Shown: positions 1-5,651 of the stretch, one piece after another | How the letters are laid out: each line of letters starts with the position of its first letter | Numbering within the stretch: the first letter of the stretch is position 1 | Assembly (NCBI GenBank): GCA_026400595.1 | Contig: JAPLOT010000079.1 | Location: forward strand, 1-8,026 | From: Alphaproteobacteria bacterium | GTDB taxonomy: Bacteria; Pseudomonadota; Alphaproteobacteria; Rhizobiales; Aestuariivirgaceae | Direction: 5' to 3' | Length of the DNA: 8,026 nt | Program-made: the position numbers and the translations under genes | Notes under the pieces: model-generated | Databases searched by the model: none | What the model saw: the letters and a program-made list of their open reading frames with translations, nothing else | What the model was told of the DNA's origin: nothing

Positions 1-474
1 GGCGAAGGGTTCGTCGAGCAGCAGGACCGGGCGGTCGCGCAGCAGGGCGCGGGCGATGGCCACGCGCTGGCGTTCGCCCCCGGAGATCTCGGCGGGCTTG
101 CGCCGGGCGAGAGCTGCGATCCCGGTCTGCGCCAGAACGCCGTCCACCTGCGCCGACTGTCCTGCATCCAGCTTCAGTCCCGGCGAGAGCCCGATCGCCA
201 CATTGTCCCGCACGCTGAGGTGGGCGAAGACGTTGTTGTCCTGGAAGGTCATGCTCACGGGGCGCCCGGCCGGCGGCGTCTGCGTCACGTCCTGCCCGTC
301 AATCAGGATGCGACCCGACAGGGGACGCTCGAAACCGGCGATGAGGTTGAGCAGAGTCGACTTGCCCGCGCCGCTCGGCCCGATGACGGCGGTGAAGCTG
401 CCAGCCGGAAACCGCGCGTCGAAGCGCATCTCCATGTCCTCGTAGCGGAAGCGGACATCTTCCAGATCAATCAT
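1..474 (-). CDS. thiQ: Thiamine ABC transporter ATP-binding protein ThiQ (partial, 3' end outside window)
   Basis: ATPase subunit of the ThiBPQ importer, which powers uptake of thiamine and its phosphates through ThiP at the cytoplasmic face of the inner membrane. The 158 N-terminal codons are present and the frame is open to the window edge. Seen in order: Walker A GPSGAGKST (residues 32-40), Q-loop glutamine at about 78 in MTFQDN, ABC signature SGGERQR (131-137) and Walker B VLLLDEPFA (150-158). The phrases LLNLIAGF and PGLKL match my recollection of E. coli ThiQ closely, which separates it from generic ABC ATPases. The start is an ATG at 474 that overlaps the thiP stop by 8 nt (ATGATTGA), so translation is probably coupled. 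The D-loop, H-loop and C-terminus lie outside the window. Family assignment is firm because thiB and thiP are directly upstream. Confidence 0.95.
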   Translation of the reverse strand, partial: MIDLEDVRFRYEDMEMRFDARFPAGSFTAVIGPSGAGKSTLLNLIAGFERPLSGRILIDGQDVTQTPPAGRPVSMTFQDNNVFAHLSVRDNVAIGLSPGLKLDAGQSAQVDGVLAQTGIAALARRKPAEISGGERQRVAIARALLRDRPVLLLDEPFA

Positions 475-1933
475 GCTGGGCGCTCCAGCGTTCGGCCAGC
501 GACACCAGCGCCAGCACCAGCAGCGCAAACACGAGCGCCGTGCCGGCCGCTTCATCGAAGCGGTAGCTTCCCATCTGGCGGTAGATGAGCGCCGGCAGCG
601 TGACGAGGTCCTGGCTGCCGAAGAGGGCGATGGCCGTGAGATCGCCAAGGGCCACGATGAAGGCCATCATCAGCCCCAGCAGGGCGGGCCGCCGCAGCGT
701 TGGAAGATCGATCTGTCGGAAGCGGTTCCATCCTGCAATGCCGAGGTTGGCGCAGAGCCGGTCGTGGCGGCGCGCCGCGGCGTCCATTGCTGGCGCGAGA
801 GTCTGATAGGCGAAGGGCAGGGCCATCAGCGCATTCATGCCGATGACCAGCGCGGCGGCAAGCCCCGTGAGACTCGCCGCGCCGCGCAGCACGATGAACC
901 AGCCAGTGGCGAGGACGGCGGGCGGAATGATCCAGGCCGCGAGCACGGCAAGCCGCGCGGTTCTGCTCCATGTCGATGAGCGGGCCGCGGCGCTGGTGGC
1001 TGCGGCGTAGAGCAATGCCGGGGAAGCGGTGATGTTCGCAAACCCCGACGCCACGACGGAAGCCAACGGTGGAAGAAGAAGCAGAAGCCCCATGGCAATG
1101 ACGGCGATGTCCGCGCTTCGCCCGATCATGGCCTGTCCATCGAAGCGCGGCGGCCGCCGTCCGAGCACGGGCAGCCCCGGCATCAGCCCGCCGAAGCGTT
1201 GTGCGAGCAGCACCAGTGCAGCGCAGAGCGCCAGCTGCACCATGGCGAGCGCTGCGGCGCGCTGCGGATCGAAGTCGGCGCGCAGCGACTGGTAGATGGC
1301 GACCTCCAGCGTCGTGGCGCGCGGGCCGCCGCCGAGCGTCAGCACCACGGCGAAGCTCGCCGCACAGAGCAGGAAGATCAACAGTGCCACGCCGGGAAGG
1401 GCGGCGCGCAGCTGCGGCCATTCGACGAGGCGGAAGACGTCGATGTCGCGGAACTGCAGTTGCGCGGCCAGCTTCCAGCTTTCGGAGGGAATGCGTTCCA
1501 GTTCGCCCAGCAGCAGGCGTGCCGCCAAAGGCGCATTGAAGAAGACATGGGCCAAGAGGATGCCCTGCAGTCCGTAGATCGCGACGGCGCCGCCTAGCCA
1601 GCCGCTGCTTCCATAGACGCCCACGATGCCGATGATCACCACGATGGCTGGCAGGGCCAGCGGCAGGTTGAGAAGCCGCAGCACCAGGGTGCGACCCGGG
1701 AAATCCTGCCGCGCCAGCGCCCGGGCCAGGGCCAGTCCGAGGATCAGGGACAGGAGCGTCGAGAGGCCCGCCTGCAGCAGCGTGAACTGCAACACGCGCA
1801 GCACATAGGCATCGAAGGCGCCCGGTCCGTCCGCCAGCCCCAGCCAGAGCACCGGCAGGAAGCCGGCGGCCAGCGCCGCGCCGATCGCGGCGAGTGCGAC
1901 CCAGGCCGGAAGGTGCTTGCCGGCCCCGGTCAT
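467..1933 (-). CDS. thiP: Thiamine ABC transporter permease ThiP, apparently lacking one transmembrane helix
   Basis: Fused double permease of the thiamine importer, an inner-membrane channel receiving substrate from ThiB and driven by ThiQ. Its 488 residues compare with about 536 in E. coli ThiP (from memory). Strong family stretches: YGLQGILLAHVFFN (120-133), LTLGGGPRATTLEVAIYQSL (198-217) and a C-terminal IGxxxx-like QMGSYR segment (453-458). EAA loops lie at 151-173 and about 385-411. The first has Gln160 where the conserved glycine is expected; the second keeps Gly398. I count hydrophobic segments near 11-33, 47-73, 82-106, 115-135, 180-200, 226-245, 274-297, 328-349, 352-375, 416-438 and 463-481: eleven, where twelve are expected. 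The gap falls at residues 314-327 (about 953-994), a polar run of Ser, Thr and Arg. The ATG at 1933 overlaps the thiB stop as ATGA. The frame stays open upstream into thiB, but that extension does not resemble ThiP. Possibly impaired. Confidence 0.9.
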   Translation of the reverse strand: MTGAGKHLPAWVALAAIGAALAAGFLPVLWLGLADGPGAFDAYVLRVLQFTLLQAGLSTLLSLILGLALARALARQDFPGRTLVLRLLNLPLALPAIVVIIGIVGVYGSSGWLGGAVAIYGLQGILLAHVFFNAPLAARLLLGELERIPSESWKLAAQLQFRDIDVFRLVEWPQLRAALPGVALLIFLLCAASFAVVLTLGGGPRATTLEVAIYQSLRADFDPQRAAALAMVQLALCAALVLLAQRFGGLMPGLPVLGRRPPRFDGQAMIGRSADIAVIAMGLLLLLPPLASVVASGFANITASPALLYAAATSAAARSSTWSRTARLAVLAAWIIPPAVLATGWFIVLRGAASLTGLAAALVIGMNALMALPFAYQTLAPAMDAAARRHDRLCANLGIAGWNRFRQIDLPTLRRPALLGLMMAFIVALGDLTAIALFGSQDLVTLPALIYRQMGSYRFDEAAGTALVFALLVLALVSLAERWSAQHD

Positions 1934-2925
1934 TTGGCCAGCGCGTTGAGCCACTCGTCGATCCAGGCGCGACGCTTGGCGCTGACCTCTTCCGGCGTGA
2001 AGAGCAGCGTCTTCTCCGGCTTCACCAGCGTGTCGAAGGCGGCGGGCAGCGGTGCGGAGGTCGGCGCCGCCGGCAGCATCCAGTTGCGGGTGGGGATCTG
2101 GTCCTGGAAGCCCGGCGACATCATGAAGGCCAGGAATTTCCGTGCCAGCTCCTTTTCGGGCGAGGCCTCGATCAGTCCCGCCACCTCGATCTGCAGATAG
2201 TGGCCCTCCTTGAAGGCCGCCGCCTTGTAGCGCGTGCTGTTCTCTGCGATCGCGTGATAGGCGGGCGAGGTCGTGTAGGAGAGGACCATCGGCGCCTCGC
2301 CCTTGGTGAAGAGCGCATAGGCCTCCGACCAGCCGGGCGTGGTGGTGAGGATGCGCGTCGAGAGCTTCGTCCAGGCTTCGCCGGCCTTGTCGCCATAGAC
2401 CGCCTTCATCCACAGCAGGAAGCCAAGGCCGGGCGTCGAGCTGCGTGGATCCTGCAGGATGATCTTCTGCGCCGGATCGCCGTTCACGAGGTCGTCGAGC
2501 GATGCTGGCGGATTCTTCATCGTCTCGCTGTCGTAGATCACCGCGAAATGCGCGTAGTCGAAGGGCATGAAGATCTTGTCGGTCCATGCCACGGGCACCC
2601 TTGCGAGGGCCGGGTCAAGACCGTGCGGGCCGAAGAGGCCGGTGGCCGCGGCTTCGGCGGTGAGGTTGGTGTCGAGTCCCAGGACCACATCTGCTTTGGT
2701 CGTGGCACCTTCCAGCTTCAAGCGGTTCAGCACGGCCACGCCATCGCCCAGGGCGACCCAGTCGATGCTGCAGTCGCAATCCGTCTCGAAGGCCTCCTTG
2801 ATGCGGGCGCCCGGGCCCCACTCGGAGACGAAGCTGTCATAGGTATAGACGGTCAGCGTCTGCTTCGCCGCGGCGGGTATGGCCGCAAGGGCCAGCGTCA
2901 GGATGGTCGCGAAGATTGTCTTCAT
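1930..2925 (-). CDS. thiB: Thiamine-binding periplasmic protein ThiB (TbpA)
   Basis: Periplasmic solute-binding protein that captures thiamine, TMP or TPP and delivers it to ThiP. It has 331 residues, close to about 327 in E. coli. A Sec signal peptide is visible: Lys2, a hydrophobic core (4-15), then PAAA with likely cleavage after Ala20. The mature protein opens with LTVYTYDSF (24-32) and SEWGPG, the family hallmark. Further matches are KADVVLGLDTNL (77-88), QDPRSSTPGLG (158-168), GWSEAY (198-203), SYTTSPAYH (216-224) and EGHYLQIEV (240-248). Cys50 and Cys52 match a closely spaced pair also in E. coli TbpA. The ATG at 2925 is chosen because it starts the signal peptide and follows GGAGGT (2937-2932) by 6 nt. 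An in-frame ATG at 3063 lies inside the riboswitch and is rejected. First gene of thiBPQ, controlled by the TPP riboswitch upstream. Confidence 0.97.
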   Translation of the reverse strand: MKTIFATILTLALAAIPAAAKQTLTVYTYDSFVSEWGPGARIKEAFETDCDCSIDWVALGDGVAVLNRLKLEGATTKADVVLGLDTNLTAEAAATGLFGPHGLDPALARVPVAWTDKIFMPFDYAHFAVIYDSETMKNPPASLDDLVNGDPAQKIILQDPRSSTPGLGFLLWMKAVYGDKAGEAWTKLSTRILTTTPGWSEAYALFTKGEAPMVLSYTTSPAYHAIAENSTRYKAAAFKEGHYLQIEVAGLIEASPEKELARKFLAFMMSPGFQDQIPTRNWMLPAAPTSAPLPAAFDTLVKPEKTLLFTPEEVSAKRRAWIDEWLNALAK

Positions 2926-2931
2926 CGGTCT

Positions 2932-2937
2932 ACCTCC
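2932..2937 (-). promoter_or_regulatory. Ribosome binding site of thiB
   Basis: GGAGGT on the minus strand, 6 nt before the thiB ATG. It is a near-perfect Shine-Dalgarno and fixes the start at 2925. It lies in the 3' arm of a 7-bp hairpin (2933-2956), so it can be hidden by RNA structure. Confidence 0.85.
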
Positions 2938-2995
2938 ATGCGCCGGCAGATGGAGGATTGGACCCAGGGCATCAGGGTCCGCTCGCAATCCCTCC
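2933..2995 (-). promoter_or_regulatory. Expression platform of the TPP riboswitch: mutually exclusive RNA stems controlling the thiB ribosome binding site
   Basis: Three complementarities are seen on the minus strand. (1) CCTCCAT (2956-2950) pairs with ATGGAGG (2939-2933) around a 10-nt loop and covers the thiB Shine-Dalgarno. (2) The aptamer's 3' strand GGAGGGATTG (2995-2986) can pair with CAATCCTCC (2960-2952), with one bulged G, and this uses up the anti-Shine-Dalgarno arm. (3) GGACCC/GGGTCC (2980-2960) forms a hairpin that stacks inside structure 2. Inference: with TPP bound, the aptamer keeps its 3' strand, stem 1 forms and translation stops. Without TPP, structure 2 forms and frees the site. 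No run of U follows any hairpin, so a terminator is unlikely. Translational TPP control is common in Gram-negative bacteria. Confidence 0.7.
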
Positions 2996-3074
2996 GCCGG
3001 CATGATCCGGATCAGGTTCAGCGGGTTGAGGCGGAAAGCCCCTCTCAGCCAGTCGTCTGGCACCCCGTTGAGAG
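2982..3074 (-). promoter_or_regulatory. TPP riboswitch (THI-box) upstream of thiBPQ
   Basis: A TPP-sensing aptamer in the thiB leader. Conserved consensus blocks appear in order on the minus strand: GGGGTGCC (3066-3059), a short GCC/GGC stem, CTGAGAGGG with CTGAGA at 3048-3043, an optional extra stem (GAGG/CCTC), ACCC, then GAACCTGAT (3019-3011), CCGGATCATGCCGGCGG, and closing GGAGGGA (2995-2989). The outer helix may be extended by CTCTCAA (3074-3068) pairing with TTGCGAG (2988-2982) with one mismatch. CTGAGA and GAACCTGAT bind the pyrimidine and pyrophosphate parts of TPP in known structures. Placement directly before a thiamine importer confirms the call. The expected effect is to switch off uptake when TPP is plentiful. 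Confidence 0.97.
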
Positions 3075-3082
3075 CAGCGAGA

Positions 3083-3111
3083 GATCTATGTCAGCGCGGA
3101 TGCGCTTGCAA
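3083..3111 (-). promoter_or_regulatory. Candidate sigma-70 promoter of thiBPQ
   Basis: On the minus strand, TTGCAA (3111-3106) and TAGATC (3088-3083) are 17 nt apart. The predicted start near 3076 is just ahead of the first riboswitch helix (3074), as expected for a riboswitch leader. The -35 matches 4 of 6 consensus bases and the -10 only 3 of 6, so the call rests mainly on position and spacing. The -35 lies at the centre of a perfect 12-bp palindrome (3103-3114). Confidence 0.4.
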
Positions 3112-3114
3112 GCG
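3103..3114. repeat. 12-bp perfect palindrome in the thiB/thiN divergent intergenic region
   Basis: CGCTTGCAAGCG is its own reverse complement, and weaker ATGC/GCAT flanks extend it to 3100-3118 with one extra G. It sits between the divergent thiB and thiN genes and overlaps the predicted thiB -35 box. It could be an operator for a dimeric regulator, but short palindromes also occur by chance in GC-rich DNA. No known regulator site is recognised. Confidence 0.35.
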
Positions 3115-3134
3115 GCATTTGCTAGGAAGGCGCC

Positions 3135-3776
3135 ATGACGAGCTTCGTAATCCTGCTGGGCGGTGATCTCACGGTCACGGCGCGGCTGCGCCAGCAGATC
3201 CGCGGCGCCCGCGCCATCGCCGCCGACAGCGGCATGATGCATGCCTCAGCCCTCGGCCTCGTGCCGGAACTCTGGGTCGGCGACTTCGACTCCGCGGGGT
3301 CCGAACTCGCCATCCAGTATGCCGAGGTGCCGCGCGAGATCTTCGCGGTGGAGAAGGATGCAACAGACGGCGCCATCGCGGTTGCGGCCGCGGTCGCCCG
3401 GGGTGCCACGCGCATCGTGCTGGCGGGCGGTCTTGGCGGGCAGGCCGATCACACGGCCGGGCTTCTCGGCCAGGCGCTGCAGATCGCGCGGGGCGGCCGC
3501 TCCTGCCTGGTCACCAGCGGTGCCGAAGAAGCCTATCCGCTGCTGCCGGGGCGCATGCTCATCGATCTTCCCGCCGAGAGCCGCATCAGCCTCGTTCCAT
3601 TCGCCGATTTCGAAGGGCTCGACCTTGCGGGCGTCAAGTGGCCGCTGCAATCGCGCCATGTGGCGTTGGGGTCGACCCTCACGCTGTCCAATGTCGCGCT
3701 CGGCCCGGTGACCGTGGGGTTGCGTGGCGGCCATGGCGTCGCCATCGCCATGCCGCGGTTCGACAGCCATGACTGA
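3135..3776 (+). CDS. thiN: Thiamine pyrophosphokinase (thiamine diphosphokinase)
   Basis: Cytoplasmic enzyme transferring pyrophosphate from ATP to thiamine to give TPP and AMP (EC 2.7.6.2), the activation step after uptake of free thiamine. 213 residues, normal for the family. Seen: ADSG (30-33), GDFDS (49-53), KDATD (74-78) and GGLGGQADH (98-106), which form the Rossmann-like catalytic domain. A C-terminal beta-rich thiamine-binding part follows, with GVKWPL (166-171) and SN at 185-186. Two departures from the consensus as I recall it: Ala80 follows KDATDG where many members have Glu, and Gln103 replaces the usual Arg of GGRxDH. The start ATG at 3135 follows AGGAAGG (3124-3130) with 4 nt spacing. 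It diverges from thiBPQ and is not behind the riboswitch. It overlaps the next gene by 8 nt, suggesting co-transcription. Confidence 0.92.
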   Translation: MTSFVILLGGDLTVTARLRQQIRGARAIAADSGMMHASALGLVPELWVGDFDSAGSELAIQYAEVPREIFAVEKDATDGAIAVAAAVARGATRIVLAGGLGGQADHTAGLLGQALQIARGGRSCLVTSGAEEAYPLLPGRMLIDLPAESRISLVPFADFEGLDLAGVKWPLQSRHVALGSTLTLSNVALGPVTVGLRGGHGVAIAMPRFDSHD

Positions 3777-4986
3777 CGCCACCGTCTCGATCACGGCCAT
3801 GGGCCGCCGCGCGGAAGGCCTTGCGACGCATGAGGGCCATCCGCTCTTCGTGCCGCTGAGCCTGCCGGGCGAGGAGCTGCGGGTCGCCATCGACGGCGAG
3901 CGTGGCAGCATCCGGAACATCCTCGCCGCCTCGCCGCAGCGGATCGCGCCCTTCTGTCCGCATTACGGACGTTGCGGAGGTTGCCAGCTGCAGCACTGGC
4001 AGGAAGATCCCTATCGCGCCTGGAAGGCCGGACTTGTCGATTCCGCGCTCGCGGCCAAGGGAATCGACATGAAAGTCAGTACACTGATCGATGCGCATGG
4101 CGACGGACGCCGGCGCGTCAGCATTCACGCACGCCGCCGCGACGGGGTTGTGACGGCGGGTTTCATGGCGGCACGAAGCCATGACCTGCTCGACCTCGAC
4201 CGCTGCCCCGTTCTGGTGCCGGGTCTCGCGCCGGCTTTCGATGTCGCGCGGACCCTCGCCGCCAGGTTGGGCGACAGCGACGTCGCCCTCACCTCCACCG
4301 CCAGCGGGCTCGACGTCAGCGTCAAGGCGGAGCGCAAGATCGTCGCCGCCGAAATGCCGAAGCTTGCAGGCCTCGCGCGCGAGCTTGATCTGGCGCGGCT
4401 CAGCGTCAACGGCGAAGTGGTGGTGATGCCGCGGGTGCCGCTGGTACAGATGGGAAAGGCCATGGTGCCCATTCCGCCGGTTTCCTTCCTGCAGGCCACG
4501 GCGGCGGGCGAGGAGGTTCTCGGCAAGCTGGTCTGCGAGGGACTGGGCAAGGCCAGGTCGGTTGCCGATCTCTTCAGCGGCTGCGGCCCCTTCACCTTCC
4601 GCATCGCCGAACGCGCCCGGGTGCGCGCCTTCGACAGCGACCGGTGGGCCATTGCCGCGCTCACCGCCGCCCAGCGCACCGCGTCAGGGCTCAAGCCCGT
4701 ATCGGCCGAGGCGCGCGACCTGTTCCGTGCGCCGCTCGTGGCAGCCGAATTGAAGGACTATGACACGGTGGTCTTCGACCCGCCCCGCGCCGGGGCCGAG
4801 GCGCAGGCGAAGCAGCTTGCCCGGTCGCAGGTCAAGACGGTGATCGCGGTCTCCTGCGATCCGGTCACGCTGGCGCGCGACGCCGCCATCCTGATCGGAG
4901 GCGGTTATGCGCTGGAGACCGTCACGGCCGTCGACCAGTTCAAGTGGACGGCCCATGTCGAGACCGTCGCGGTCTTCCGGCGGTGA
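3769..4986 (+). CDS. rlmD: 23S rRNA (uracil-C5)-methyltransferase, RlmD/RumA family
   Basis: SAM-dependent RNA methyltransferase making 5-methyluridine, most likely in 23S rRNA. 405 residues. The N-terminus resembles a short TRAM-like beta domain (about 5-55). A [4Fe-4S] motif follows: Cys63-x5-Cys69-Gly-Gly-Cys72, then Cys146 in LDRCPVL. The catalytic domain has SAM-binding motif DLFSGCG (267-273), acidic Asp290, FDPPRAG (336-342), nucleophile Cys363 in VSCDPVTLARD, and Glu398 in AHVE as the likely base. The iron-sulfur motif favours RlmC/RlmD over E. coli-type TrmA, but the exact uridine target cannot be read from sequence, so the symbol is tentative. The ATG at 3769 overlaps the thiN stop by 8 nt. 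An upstream in-frame ATG at 3724 adds 15 residues inside thiN and is less likely. Its stop directly abuts the opposing efp stop. Confidence 0.9.
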   Translation: MTDATVSITAMGRRAEGLATHEGHPLFVPLSLPGEELRVAIDGERGSIRNILAASPQRIAPFCPHYGRCGGCQLQHWQEDPYRAWKAGLVDSALAAKGIDMKVSTLIDAHGDGRRRVSIHARRRDGVVTAGFMAARSHDLLDLDRCPVLVPGLAPAFDVARTLAARLGDSDVALTSTASGLDVSVKAERKIVAAEMPKLAGLARELDLARLSVNGEVVVMPRVPLVQMGKAMVPIPPVSFLQATAAGEEVLGKLVCEGLGKARSVADLFSGCGPFTFRIAERARVRAFDSDRWAIAALTAAQRTASGLKPVSAEARDLFRAPLVAAELKDYDTVVFDPPRAGAEAQAKQLARSQVKTVIAVSCDPVTLARDAAILIGGGYALETVTAVDQFKWTAHVETVAVFRR

Positions 4987-5559
4987 TCAGTCCTTGGCGC
5001 GTTCCACGTAGGAACCGTCCTCGGTCGCCACCACGATGCGGGTGCCCGACACGATGTGCGGCGGCACCATGGTGCGCACGCCGTTCGACAGCACCGCCGG
5101 CTTGAAGGAGGAGGACGCCGTCTGGTTCTTGATGGCGGGCTCGGTCTCGACGATTTCCAGCGTCACGCGCTGCGGCAGTTCGATGGAGATCGGCGTGCCG
5201 TTGAACAGCGCGATCTGGCACTCCATGCCTTCCTGCAGGAAGGGGGCGGAGTCGCCCAGCATGTCGCCCGAGACCTGGATCTGTTCGAAGTTCTCGGGGT
5301 TCATGAAGATATAGTTTTCGCCGTCCTGGTAAAGATAGCTGTGGGTGATGGTCTCGACGAAGGCACGCTCCATGGAGTCGGTCGTCTTGTAGCGCACCGT
5401 GGTCTTCACGCCGTCCGAGATGCGGCGCATGTCGATGGTGGTGGTGGGCGTGCCCTTGCCCGGATGCATGGATTCGGCCTTCAGCACGACATAGAGCTTG
5501 CCGTCCTCGTGCTCGATGACATTGCCCTTGCGGACGCCGCTTGCGATAACCTTGACCAC
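4987..5559 (-). CDS. efp: Translation elongation factor P (EF-P)
   Basis: Binds ribosomes stalled at proline runs, between the P and E sites, and speeds peptide bond formation. 190 residues, about the usual 188. Three beta-barrel domains can be placed: a KOW-like domain (about 1-62) with the tip loop HPGKGTP, an OB domain (about 67-128, containing THSYLYQDGENYIFMNPENF at 72-91) and the C-terminal OB domain (129-190) ending VPPHIVSGTRIVVATEDGSY. Lys35 in PGKG corresponds to E. coli Lys34, the residue that receives beta-lysine. The divergent neighbour is the modifying ligase epmA, so this Lys is probably modified the same way. The start is GTG at 5559; no in-frame ATG lies close upstream. The ribosome binding site is weak (GACGAGA about 7 nt before). 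Confidence 0.97.
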   Translation of the reverse strand: MVKVIASGVRKGNVIEHEDGKLYVVLKAESMHPGKGTPTTTIDMRRISDGVKTTVRYKTTDSMERAFVETITHSYLYQDGENYIFMNPENFEQIQVSGDMLGDSAPFLQEGMECQIALFNGTPISIELPQRVTLEIVETEPAIKNQTASSSFKPAVLSNGVRTMVPPHIVSGTRIVVATEDGSYVERAKD

Positions 5560-5582
5560 GTTGTTTCTCGTCTTTCTGGGAA

Positions 5583-5611
5583 TTGCTGGAATTGGCTGGC
5601 GGGGGTATTAG
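5583..5611 (+). promoter_or_regulatory. Candidate promoter of epmA
   Basis: TTGCTG (5583-5588) and TATTAG (5606-5611) are separated by 17 nt, giving a predicted start near 5618 and a leader of about 34 nt before the TTG start at 5652. The -10 occupies almost the same bases as the opposing efp -10 (5605-5610). The -35 match is only moderate. Confidence 0.4.
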
Positions 5612-5633
5612 CAGCGGCCCTCGCCAAAGCCAA
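5605..5633 (-). promoter_or_regulatory. Candidate promoter of efp
   Basis: On the minus strand, TTGGCT (5633-5628) and TAATAC (5610-5605) are separated by exactly 17 nt, giving a predicted start near 5598 and a leader of about 39 nt before the efp GTG. The -10 matches 4 of 6 consensus bases. This AT-rich block stands out in GC-rich surroundings. It overlaps the epmA -10 on the other strand. Confidence 0.5.
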
Positions 5634-5651
5634 CCCCCTCGGGAGAAGCCC

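Noticed and set aside
552..1421. 289-codon reading frame on the minus strand inside thiP
   Set aside because: It is an out-of-frame shadow of ThiP, rich in Arg and Ala. Only its short segment near 953-994 is of interest, as part of the ThiP deletion question.
1934..2587. Open reading frame continuing upstream of the thiP ATG
   Set aside because: It lies in another frame within thiB, its translation is low-complexity and unlike ThiP, and the ATGA overlap gives a natural thiP start.
2960..2980. GGACCC/GGGTCC hairpin as a transcription terminator before thiB
   Set aside because: It is followed by AATCCTCC rather than a run of T, so it is better explained as part of the translational expression platform.
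2926..3063. Longer thiB start at an ATG at 3063
   Set aside because: This ATG is inside the TPP aptamer. The ATG at 2925 has a strong ribosome binding site and begins a clear signal peptide.
1894..3138. Long plus-strand reading frame of 414 codons antisense to thiB and the riboswitch
   Set aside because: It mirrors thiB codon bias, has Arg/Gly-rich composition without recognisable motifs, and runs across the riboswitch.
3724..3768. Earlier in-frame ATG for the RNA methyltransferase
   Set aside because: It would add 15 unconserved residues within thiN. The ATG at 3769 gives the common short overlap with the thiN stop.
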